Source: an uncultured bacterium (GTDB lineage: Bacteria > Verrucomicrobiota > Kiritimatiellia > CAIKKV01). From it: DNA of 25,134 nucleotides. Below, piece by piece: positions 1 through 5,713 of this stretch. Position 1 is the stretch's first letter. Each line of letters starts with the position of its first letter. The notes under the pieces were generated by a model that was not told the DNA's origin, did no database searches, and saw only the letters and a program-made list of their open reading frames with translations. Position numbers and translations under genes: made by a program. The stretch lies in contig CAIKKV010000660.1 of NCBI GenBank assembly GCA_903828035.1, positions 1-25,134 on the forward strand. The letters run 5' to 3'.

Positions 1-10
1 GAACAGGGCG

Positions 11-46
11 AAAAAAAAAGGATTCCGGCCATCAAAGCCGGAACCC
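11..46 (-). terminator. intrinsic terminator of the small secreted-protein operon
   Basis: Read on the minus strand, a 10-bp stem (GGGTTCCGGC pairing with GCCGGAATCC, one G-T wobble) closes a 7-nt loop and is followed at once by nine T residues (positions 19 to 11). It lies 23 bp beyond the stop codon of the last gene of the pair. This is a textbook Rho-independent terminator and the strongest one in the window. Confidence 0.93.
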
Positions 47-69
47 TCTGATCAAACGCAGACACTGAC

Positions 70-357
70 TTAATAGTACATGGCGCCGTACTGGGCGGTC
101 AAATCGGCGCTAGTCATCCCGCTCGCGCAATCGACTCCATTCCAAAAATAAATTACAATTCCGACATAGGGAATCAGCTGGCCCCATTCGCGCCAGTGGA
201 TCATCTTGCCGTCGTTATAGGCCGCGCCGGCACGAAGGCCGAAGCAGCACCCGCCGATGAATCCCATGATACCACCACGTCCGGAATACGGGGCCGCCTG
301 GGCCGCCGAAACCGTCAGGAGCAGAGCCGCCATCAACATCGCAAGCATCTTACGCAT
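70..357 (-). CDS. small secreted protein, GGCCFGLR/WREW family, paralogue A
   Basis: This 95-aa protein has a signal peptide (MRKMLAMLMAALLL..., likely cut after AQA near residue 21) and a mature part of about 75 residues. Visible motifs are GRGG (26-29), GFIGGCCFGLR (32-42), AYNDGK, HWREW (54-58), a hydrophobic LIPYVGIVIYFW stretch (61-72), GVDCA and a C-terminal GAMYY. The start at 357 was chosen over longer in-frame starts because it has an SD sequence (AGGAG) and begins the signal peptide. It lies 22 bp downstream of a colinear paralogue that is also 95 aa, so the pair is a tandem duplication in one transcript. I do not recognise the family or a function. The paired Cys plus a third Cys could form a disulfide in the periplasm; this is inference. 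Confidence 0.8.
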   Translation of the reverse strand: MRKMLAMLMAALLLTVSAAQAAPYSGRGGIMGFIGGCCFGLRAGAAYNDGKMIHWREWGQLIPYVGIVIYFWNGVDCASGMTSADLTAQYGAMYY

Positions 358-379
358 AGACTGCTCCTGTATCGTTATT

Positions 380-667
380 TCAGTAGTACATCGAGCCGTA
401 TTCAGCGGCCAGGTCCGACGTGGTCTTTCCGCCGGCGCAATCGATGCCGTCCCAGATGCCCACAACCAGGCCCACCACGGGAATCAGACGGATCCATTCA
501 CGCCAGTGAATCTCTTTGCCGTCGTTATACGCCGTGCCGCACCGGAGCCCGAAACAGCAGCCGCCGATGAATCCCATGAATCCCCCGCGTCCCTTGACGG
601 GAGCCGCGGACGCGACCGTCCCCATCAACATCAGAGCCGCAAGCATTGAAACAATCGTCTTCTTCAT
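380..667 (-). CDS. small secreted protein, GGCCFGLR/WREW family, paralogue B
   Basis: This 95-aa protein is colinear without gaps with the next gene downstream; about 53 of the 75 mature residues are identical, while the signal peptides have diverged. Residues 1-21 form a signal peptide (MKKTIVSMLAALMLM...ASA). The mature part repeats GRGG, GFIGGCCFGLR, AYNDGK, IHWREW, a hydrophobic LIPVVGLVVGIW segment, GIDCA and C-terminal GSMYY. It has one extra Cys (CCFGLRC). The start at 667 follows an SD (GGAG, spacing about 6). It is the first gene of the two-gene unit, with a possible promoter at 692-721. The function is unknown; the conserved mature part and free signal peptide suggest selection on the exported form. 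Confidence 0.82.
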   Translation of the reverse strand: MKKTIVSMLAALMLMGTVASAAPVKGRGGFMGFIGGCCFGLRCGTAYNDGKEIHWREWIRLIPVVGLVVGIWDGIDCAGGKTTSDLAAEYGSMYY

Positions 668-691
668 AGCGTCTCCTTCATTTAGTAGTGA

Positions 692-721
692 TTTATAGTA
701 TGAAACGGGGACTGAATGCAA
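692..721 (-). promoter_or_regulatory. possible sigma-70-type promoter for the tandem small-protein pair
   Basis: In the 56-bp gap upstream of the pair, the minus strand has TTGCAT (721-716) as a -35. A TA-rich block follows that could serve as a -10 (TATAAA at 697-692 with an 18-bp spacer, or TACTAT at 700-695 with 15). The fit is partial, and read-through from the LolA-like gene upstream is equally possible. Confidence 0.4.
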
Positions 722-723
722 TT

Positions 724-1500
724 CTATTTTTTAAGCGCTTTTTGCGCCTCCTCGGGAGACAGAAAGCGGATGCCCGGCGCCTTCTTGAGGGGATCGAACG
801 TTTCCGGGGGGATCGGCTCGTTGACCACCAGCCCGCTGACCCGGAGCGTTTCCCGCACGCTGGAGCCATCCCGGCCGCGCGCTTCCATCTTCTGGAGGCA
901 GGGAATCCAGATGCCCGGCTTCGCCTCCTTCCACCCCTCATACTCGACCAGCAGCAGCCGGTTGGTGGCGTCGGAGTTCGCGAAAAACTCGAGCCGGGCC
1001 AGCCGCCCGGTGGCGTCGAGGGAAAGCACCGTGTAGGGATGGGGCGCCGGGGGCTCGTAGGCACACCGCACGGGAAACGCCTCGGTCGGCGGCAGCGCCT
1101 TTTCCGCATATTCCCGGATGCGCATCAGCTGCTCGTCGGCCGTGCCCGGAACGCGCCGCACCTGGATCAGCTCGCCCGGGGGAGCCTCCGTGAGCGGAAT
1201 CCGCACGCCCAGCGTCTGCCCCTCGATCCACTTGTGGATGCCGACACCGTCCACCACGATCCGCCGGGCCTCGGGCACCGACATCTCCACGCGCAGCCGG
1301 TCCGGCCTCCCGAACCACACGCGGCTGAGGGTCGGCACCGCCTGCCCCTGCGCCTCCGCCTCGCGCCGGATTTCGCATTGGATCGTCTTGATCTTGCCGC
1401 TCTCGGCCAGCAGCCGCTCCACCACCGGCACCGGCGCCGGTTCCCCGGCCAGGCTCGTCCCCGCCAGCATCATCGCCGCCATAACCTGGATTCCTCGCAT
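724..1500 (-). CDS. exported LolA-like lipoprotein-carrier-fold protein
   Basis: This 258-aa protein starts with a signal peptide (MRGIQVMAAMMLAGTSLAG). The mature part begins with a helix (VVERLLAESGKIKTIQCEIRREA), then alternating strands with WFGRPDRLRVEM, VVDGVGIHKWIEG, RLARLEFFANSD and a C-terminal EPIPPETFDP segment. The order of leading helix, convex sheet, 'rpdrlr' strand and 'd.f.p' tail matches the LolA/LolB-like fold that binds lipid acyl chains in the periplasm. Length is somewhat above LolA of E. coli. No LolCDE genes are nearby, so true LolA function is not shown. The start has an SD (AAAGGA) and a good promoter sits upstream. The last codon precedes the small-protein pair by 56 bp, so co-transcription is possible. 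Confidence 0.65.
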   Translation of the reverse strand: MRGIQVMAAMMLAGTSLAGEPAPVPVVERLLAESGKIKTIQCEIRREAEAQGQAVPTLSRVWFGRPDRLRVEMSVPEARRIVVDGVGIHKWIEGQTLGVRIPLTEAPPGELIQVRRVPGTADEQLMRIREYAEKALPPTEAFPVRCAYEPPAPHPYTVLSLDATGRLARLEFFANSDATNRLLLVEYEGWKEAKPGIWIPCLQKMEARGRDGSSVRETLRVSGLVVNEPIPPETFDPLKKAPGIRFLSPEEAQKALKK

Positions 1501-1530
1501 GGTTGTTCCTTTCCACCGTCCTTGCGCGCC

Positions 1531-1560
1531 ACTATACGGCCAAGCCCCGCCGAATGAAAA
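1531..1560 (-). promoter_or_regulatory. predicted promoter of the LolA-like gene
   Basis: On the minus strand a -10 box TATAGT (1536-1531, 5 of 6 consensus) lies 18 bp after TTTTCA (1560-1555). This predicts a 5' leader of about 24 nt before the ATG at 1500. Confidence 0.5.
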
Positions 1561-1570
1561 GCAAAAGTGC

Positions 1571-1650
1571 GGTTCAGCGGCTTGCCCTGAGCGAAGCCGA
1601 AGGGTTCAGGGGTTCAGCGGCTTGCCCTGAGCGAAGCCGAAGGGTTCAGC
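1571..1650. repeat. two tandem 40-bp copies of a dispersed CCTGAGCGAAG repeat
   Basis: A 40-bp unit built around TTGCCCTGAGCGAAGCCGAA is present at 1571-1610 and again at 1611-1650, identical except for the last base. A third copy with a one-base change in the core (GAAGTCGAAGG) sits at 12150-12187. The core is a partial palindrome. Repeats with this core are familiar from many bacterial intergenic regions; their role is not established. Confidence 0.85.
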
Positions 1651-1662
1651 GGTTCAAAAGTT

Positions 1663-1708
1663 GTCATCCCGAGCGGAGGCCCGCTTCGGGACGAAGTCGA
1701 GGGATCTC
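1663..1708. repeat. GTCATCCCGAGCG...GAAGTCGAGGGATCTC dispersed repeat
   Basis: Thirteen bases after the tandem repeats lies a second intergenic repeat type: GTCATCCCGAGCG, an inserted GC-rich hairpin (CCCGCTTCGGG, which pairs CCCG with CGGG), then ACGAAGTCGAGGGATCTC. It resembles the common GTCATCC-type bacterial intergenic repeat with an internal insertion. It is non-coding. Confidence 0.6.
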
Positions 1709-1723
1709 CGACGGGCAAGGAAA

Positions 1724-1756
1724 TCCAGTATGTCCAATTTTCCCGGACATACTGGA
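1724..1756. repeat. perfect 12-bp inverted repeat with 9-nt loop
   Basis: TCCAGTATGTCC (1724-1735) and GGACATACTGGA (1745-1756) are exact reverse complements separated by AATTTTCCC. There is no T-tract on either side, so a terminator is unlikely. It could be a regulator's operator, a REP-like element or a stem in a transcript. The rest of 1757-1880 shows nothing recognisable. Confidence 0.8.
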
Positions 1757-1880
1757 AAATGCACCAATCCGGAAACTCTGTCGCAGCAGGCCCGCTTGTC
1801 CGTCACAGAATCAAATCCGTGGGCCTAAGACGGGAACCCAAGTCGCGCAACCTAAACCCTGCCCCAAACCGGCTTTGGAA

Positions 1881-1910
1881 TTGACAGGGCCCCCGCTTTC
1901 GGGCCATTCT
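1881..1910 (+). promoter_or_regulatory. possible promoter for the DUF6941-like/TIM-barrel/exporter operon
   Basis: A perfect TTGACA (1881-1886) is followed after 18 bp by CATTCT (1905-1910, 3 of 6 consensus). It would start transcription about 15 nt before the ATG at 1933. The -35 is strong, the -10 weak. Confidence 0.45.
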
Positions 1911-1932
1911 TTCTGCTTTCCGGGAGACTCTT

Positions 1933-2364
1933 ATGAACATCCAAATCGCGTGCCTCTGCGACGCGGCGACCGATTACCAGGGCAAGCTCAACCTGCTCGG
2001 CACCTTCGACACCATCTTCACCCGCACCCTGCCCGCCGTCCACCCCAGCTGCGCCATCGTGCTCCGGGCCATCTTCAGCCGCGATGAAACCGGCACCCAC
2101 CGCATCCGCCTCAACTTCGTCAACGAGGACGGCCAGCCCGTCATCCAGGCGCTCGACCTGCCCTTCGAGATCCGCCTCCCGCAGGGCGCCAACACCCTCA
2201 GCCGCAATTTCATCGTCAACCTGCAGCAGATCAAGTTCGACCGCGCCGGCAGCCACTCTGTCGACGTCGCCATCGACGGCCGCCACGAGGTCTCCATCCC
2301 CCTCTCCATCCGGCAGGTTCAAGACGCCGCCGAAAACACCCCTCTCGAACCCCCTCCCGCTTAA
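1933..2364 (+). CDS. DUF6941-like small soluble protein
   Basis: This 143-aa cytoplasmic protein starts MNIQIACLCDAATDYQGKLN and continues with LGTFDTIFTRTLPAVHPSC, HRIRLNFVNEDG, LPFEIRLPQGANTLSRNFIVNLQ and SHSVDVAIDG. It looks like an all-beta domain in which a polar loop follows each strand. The opening 'CDAATDYQGKLNLLGTFDTI' pattern matches what I recall of the uncharacterised DUF6941 family; this is from memory, not a search. The SD GGGAGA lies about 7 nt before the ATG. It leads a same-strand group with the TIM-barrel gene 38 bp downstream, but no functional link is known. The C-terminal tail (PLEPPPA) is proline-rich and probably disordered. Confidence 0.7.
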   Translation: MNIQIACLCDAATDYQGKLNLLGTFDTIFTRTLPAVHPSCAIVLRAIFSRDETGTHRIRLNFVNEDGQPVIQALDLPFEIRLPQGANTLSRNFIVNLQQIKFDRAGSHSVDVAIDGRHEVSIPLSIRQVQDAAENTPLEPPPA

Positions 2365-2402
2365 CCTCGATCCACACGACCAGACCAGAAAGGACGGCAT
2401 GT

Positions 2403-3395
2403 ATGGGCAGACCAGTCACCTTGTTCACGGGCCAGTTCGCGGACATCCCCCTCGAGACCCTCTGCAAGAAGGCCAAGGCCTGGGGCTATGACGGCCTCGA
2501 GCTCGCCTGCTGGGGCGACCATGTCGACGTCGCCCGCGCGGCCAAGGACCTCGCCTACGCCAAGACCCGCAAGGAGATCCTCGCCGCCCACGGCCTGAAG
2601 CTCTTCGCCATCAGCAACCACCTCGCCGGCCAGCTGGTCTGCGACCCGAACAACGACGAGCGCTCCGACCTGTTCGCGCCCAAGAGCTGCCACGGAAACG
2701 CCGAAAAGAAGCGCGCCTGGGCCGTCCAGACCATGAAGGACTCCGCGGTGGCCGCCAAGAACATCGGCGTCAAGGTCGTCAACGGCTTCACCGGCTCCTC
2801 CATCTGGCACATGATCTACAGCTTCCCGCCCGTCAGCGACGCCATGATCCAGAAGGGCTTCGAGGATTTCGCGAAGCTCTGGAACCCCATCCTCGACGTG
2901 TTCGACAAGTCCGGCGTCCGCTTCGCCCTCGAAGTGCACCCCACCGAGATCGCCTTCGATATCGTCACCGCCCGGCGCGCCCTGGCCGCCCTCAAGAACC
3001 GCAAGGCCTTCGGCTTCAACTTCGACCCCAGCCACCTGCACTGGCAGATGGTGGACCCGGTCCGCTTCATCAAGGCGTTCCCGGACCGCATCTACCACGT
3101 CCACATGAAGGACGCGGCCGTGACGCTGGACGGCGACAGCGGCATCCTCGCCTCGCACCTGAACTTCGGCACGCCCGGACGCGGCTGGGACTTCCGCAGC
3201 CTCGGCCGCGGCCAGATCAAGTTCGAGGAGATCATCCGCGCCCTGAACGTGATCAACTACAACGGCCCGCTCTCCGTGGAATGGGAAGACGCCATGATGG
3301 ACCGCGAGCACGGCGCCCCCGAGGCGGCCGCGTTCGTGAAGCAGCTCGACTTCCCCAAGTCGGACCGCGTGTTTGACGAGGCGTTCGGCAAGTAG
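2403..3395 (+). CDS. sugar phosphate isomerase/epimerase, xylose-isomerase-like TIM barrel
   Basis: This 330-aa soluble protein belongs to the AP-endonuclease-2/xylose-isomerase-like TIM-barrel superfamily. Barrel strands are visible: VTLFTG (5-10), GLELACWGDHVDV (31-43), KLFAISNHL (66-74), VKVVNGFTG (123-131), RFALEVHPTEI (173-183), FGFNFDPSHLHW (203-214), IYHVHMKD (230-237) and GPLSVEWED (288-296). Likely metal ligands are E177, D208, H211, H232 or H234 and E293. Members isomerise or epimerise sugars, inosose or sugar phosphates; the exact substrate cannot be read here. The ATG at 2403 has AGGA 8 nt upstream; another ATG at 2399 is out of frame. It lies 6 bp before the exporter gene and has no signal peptide. 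Confidence 0.88.
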   Translation: MGRPVTLFTGQFADIPLETLCKKAKAWGYDGLELACWGDHVDVARAAKDLAYAKTRKEILAAHGLKLFAISNHLAGQLVCDPNNDERSDLFAPKSCHGNAEKKRAWAVQTMKDSAVAAKNIGVKVVNGFTGSSIWHMIYSFPPVSDAMIQKGFEDFAKLWNPILDVFDKSGVRFALEVHPTEIAFDIVTARRALAALKNRKAFGFNFDPSHLHWQMVDPVRFIKAFPDRIYHVHMKDAAVTLDGDSGILASHLNFGTPGRGWDFRSLGRGQIKFEEIIRALNVINYNGPLSVEWEDAMMDREHGAPEAAAFVKQLDFPKSDRVFDEAFGK

Positions 3396-3401
3396 CGACC
3401 C

Positions 3402-5075
3402 ATGTCCATCTCCAACGCCCTTGTCTACCAGGCCGCCTGCTCGTGGCGCAACCAGCTCCGGCTGTTGCGCCACGATTCGCGGTTCAAGGTGTTTTTCATC
3501 GGCCTGGTTTTCACCGCCTTTTTCCTGGGCATCCGGCTCCTCTTCCTCAGCAGCTTCCGGTTCATGGACGACCTGGGCGGGCTGAGCTCGCTGATCATCA
3601 GCCATCTCTTCGCCCTCTTCTTCCTGGGGTTGGGGCTCATGATGGTGGTCTCGGGCATCGTCACCTCCTACTCCACGCTCTACGACTCGCCGGAAGTCCC
3701 CTTCCTCCTGACCACCCCCGCCACGCCCCGGCAGATCGTGATGGGGCGGGTCGCCGAGTCCATCCTGCTCTCGTCGTGGGCCTTCTTCTTCATCATTATC
3801 CCCTTCATCGCCGCCTACCAGGCGCACAAGGGGCTCTCGCCGCTCTTCCTGCTCTGGTCGCTGCTCTTCGCCGTCCCCTTCCTGGTCCTCACCGCCGGCC
3901 TGGGCTCCCTGCTCGTGCTGGCCGCGCTGCGCTGGATTCCCCGCGGCCGCAGCCTCCTCGCGGCCGCTCTGATCGTCCTGGCCCTGGCCGGGGTGGCGAC
4001 GGTGCTGATCCTGCTGGGCCGCTACCGCCATGCGGAGTCGGAGGAGGTGTTCGTGCTGACCAACCTGGTGCCCGGCATGAAAGCCGCCTCCCAGCCGTTC
4101 TGGCCGAGCTGGTGGATGTCGGAGGGCATCATGGCCGGCTCCCGCGGCCTCTGGGGGCGCGGGCTGCTCTTCCTCCTGCTGCTCACCTCCCACGCGCTGC
4201 TGGTGCTGACCGTCATTGAAGAGCTGGGCGCGGCCGCCTTCTATGAATCCTGGCAGCGCGCCACAGGCGAGTCGGCCTGGGGCCGCCGGGCGCCCATCCT
4301 GCTGGCGGGCCTGGAGCGGGCGGCGGCGCGGCTGCTCCCGCCGGACCTGCGCGCCCTGGCGTTCAAGGACATGCGCACCTTCCTGCGCGACCCGGCCCAG
4401 TGGGCGCAGAGCCTGATTTTCTTCGGCCTGCTGGGGCTCTACTTCTTCAACCTGCGCACGTTCCGCTACAACCTGATGCCCGAGGTGTGGCGTAGTTTCA
4501 TCGCCTTCCTCAACGTGTTCAGCGTCTCGGCGGTCCTCTGTTCGCTGGGCGCGCGGTTCGTCTACCCCCAGCTCAGCCTCGAGGGGCACGGCTTCTGGAT
4601 CCTGAACCTGGCGCCCACCACGCCCCGCCGCATCCTGTTCGGCAAGTTCGCCCTGTCGGCCCTGGCCATGCTGCTGATCAGCCTGGCACTGGTGCTTCTT
4701 TCCACGACGATGCTCGAGGTGACCACCCCCGTCCGGCTGGTCACGCTGGGCGTGGGGCTGGCGGTGCCGGTCGCCGTGGCGGGCCTCTCCACCGGCCTGG
4801 GCGCGCTGTTCATGGACCTGCGCGAGCGGAATCCGGCGGCCATCGTCTCGGGCTTCGGCGGCACGCTCAACCTGGTGCTCTCCCTCGCCTACATGCTCCT
4901 CGCCATCCTGCCCTTCGCCGCGCTGTTCCACCAGTCCCTGCTGGGCCGCCTGAGCCCCCCCGTGTTCCACCGCGGCGTCGCCGCCGCCTCGCTCTGGTGC
5001 CTCGCCCTCACGGCCGCCGCCGCCGTCCTCCCCCTCTTCCTCGCCAACCGCAGCCTCACCCGCCGCGATTATTGA
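3402..5075 (+). CDS. large polytopic membrane protein, putative ABC exporter permease
   Basis: This 557-aa integral membrane protein has about a dozen hydrophobic segments (for example 29-50, 62-90, 121-140, 148-177, 184-206, 254-273, 335-349, 364-385, 415-436, 445-470, 485-510, 526-547). The pattern 'LLTTPATPRQIVMGRVAES' (102-120) is typical of ABC-2-like and 'putative ABC exporter' permeases. It recurs as LNLAPTTPRRILFGKFALS (401-419), so the protein is an internal duplication. A cytoplasmic segment, FKDMRTFLRDPAQWAQS (321-337), precedes the second half. No ATP-binding subunit is encoded nearby, so it must pair with a distant ATPase or act otherwise. The start lies 6 bp after the previous stop with no clear SD, suggesting translational coupling. 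Substrate is unknown. Confidence 0.72.
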   Translation: MSISNALVYQAACSWRNQLRLLRHDSRFKVFFIGLVFTAFFLGIRLLFLSSFRFMDDLGGLSSLIISHLFALFFLGLGLMMVVSGIVTSYSTLYDSPEVPFLLTTPATPRQIVMGRVAESILLSSWAFFFIIIPFIAAYQAHKGLSPLFLLWSLLFAVPFLVLTAGLGSLLVLAALRWIPRGRSLLAAALIVLALAGVATVLILLGRYRHAESEEVFVLTNLVPGMKAASQPFWPSWWMSEGIMAGSRGLWGRGLLFLLLLTSHALLVLTVIEELGAAAFYESWQRATGESAWGRRAPILLAGLERAAARLLPPDLRALAFKDMRTFLRDPAQWAQSLIFFGLLGLYFFNLRTFRYNLMPEVWRSFIAFLNVFSVSAVLCSLGARFVYPQLSLEGHGFWILNLAPTTPRRILFGKFALSALAMLLISLALVLLSTTMLEVTTPVRLVTLGVGLAVPVAVAGLSTGLGALFMDLRERNPAAIVSGFGGTLNLVLSLAYMLLAILPFAALFHQSLLGRLSPPVFHRGVAAASLWCLALTAAAAVLPLFLANRSLTRRDY

Positions 5076-5108
5076 CCCGCTTTGGCTGCAAGACAGATTG
5101 CCCGTCGG

Positions 5109-5332
5109 GTTGCTGCGTTTCGGCGTTAAGGCGAGGCCGCTTTCGGGCGGATCCGCCTTCAGACTTCGGCGTCGGGGCACCAGCCCACGCCGCCTCGTCT
5201 TCAGGCGGCTGCGCCTCGAAATCGACTCACGCCTTTCCGCTGATCGAAACGCAGCAACACCCTGGCCATCGCGCGCCCGCGGGTCTGCCGACCACGCTCG
5301 GGCGGCGCGCGATTGGATTCTCGATCAATCGC
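5109..5332 (-). repeat. structured repeat unit L (divergent copy, minus strand)
   Basis: Read on the minus strand from 5332 to 5109 (224 nt), the unit has three stems. Stem 1 is GCGATTG/CAATCGC (5309-5315 with 5326-5332). Stem 2 is TCGCGCGCC...GGGCGCGCGA (arms 5300-5312 and 5269-5278, loop 21 nt). Stem 3 is a 14-bp perfect long-range stem, GTTGCTGCGTTTCG with CGAAACGCAGCAAC (5109-5122 and 5245-5258). Conserved blocks shared with unit R are TTTCGATCAG, CGATTTCG-GGC-CAGCCG, GATC-GCCCGAAAGCG-CC. A 22-codon open frame runs from an ATG right after stem 2 (5269 to 5201, MARVLLRFDQRK...). Confidence 0.8.
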
Positions 5333-5368
5333 CCGACAACAAGCTACGCAATAGCACATTTTTGAGGC

Positions 5369-5593
5369 GGGCTCTTGCGGAAGCCCTCTCGCGCGCCGCC
5401 CATGTGAGCGAGAGCGAACAGGGCGCGCGATGGCTAAGTCGTTATTCCATTTCGATCAGGCGAAAATGGGCGAGGCGATTTCGTGGCTCAGCCGGCTCCC
5501 GGCGAGGTGAGCAGGCCTCGTGGCCGCGAACCTCCAGCCGAAAGCCGGATCAGCCCGAAAGCGACCGCCCATTGGCGCCCGAAATGGAATAAC
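5369..5593 (+). repeat. structured repeat unit R (divergent copy, plus strand)
   Basis: This 225-nt unit is homologous to unit L and points the opposite way, 36 bp away. Stem 1 is GGGCT/AGCCC (5369-5373 with 5382-5386). Stem 2 is TCGCGCGCCGCCC...GGGCGCGCGA (5389-5401 with 5421-5430, loop 19 nt). Stem 3 is GTTATTCCATTTCG with CGAAATGGAATAAC (5441-5454 and 5580-5593), 14 bp and perfect. The outer part of stem 3 differs from unit L on both sides yet still pairs. A 26-codon open frame starts at 5430 (MAKSLFHFDQAK..., stop 5508-5510). The remaining non-coding sequence 5076-5108 and 5594-5648 shows nothing else. Confidence 0.8.
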
Positions 5594-5648
5594 CCGCCGC
5601 GTATCCGCCACCCTGTCCCCACCAAAGATCACACGCCATTATCGCGCC

Positions 5649-5677
5649 TTGTATCGCGAAAGAAGATTTGCCATACT
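5649..5677 (+). promoter_or_regulatory. predicted promoter of the sensor kinase/NamZ/MurU-AmgK operon
   Basis: TTGTAT (5649-5654) and CATACT (5672-5677, 4 of 6 consensus) are separated by 17 bp. This predicts a start near 5684 and a leader of about 30 nt, with an SD GGAAAGG at 5697-5703. Confidence 0.45.
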
Positions 5678-5713
5678 GACCGCCTGAACTCATGTTGGAA
5701 AGGGTAGGCGCTC

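Noticed and set aside
2361..5180. Very long open frame on the minus strand opposite the TIM-barrel and exporter genes
   Set aside because: It is rich in Glu/Gly/Arg/Gln/Asp of the kind produced by antisense reading of high-GC genes, with no domain motifs, while the plus-strand genes have clear families, SDs and spacing. The same applies to the long antisense frames at 5690-7540, 8793-10682 and 13769-16021.
5109..5593. Integron attC sites
   Set aside because: attC sites run RYYYAAC...GTTRRRY; here the arms run GTT...AAC, the reverse, and no integrase or cassette gene is present.
5109..5593. MITE-type transposable elements
   Set aside because: Terminal repeats of one family should be the same in all copies. 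Here arms differ between copies but pair within each, and no target-site duplication was seen. Not fully excluded.
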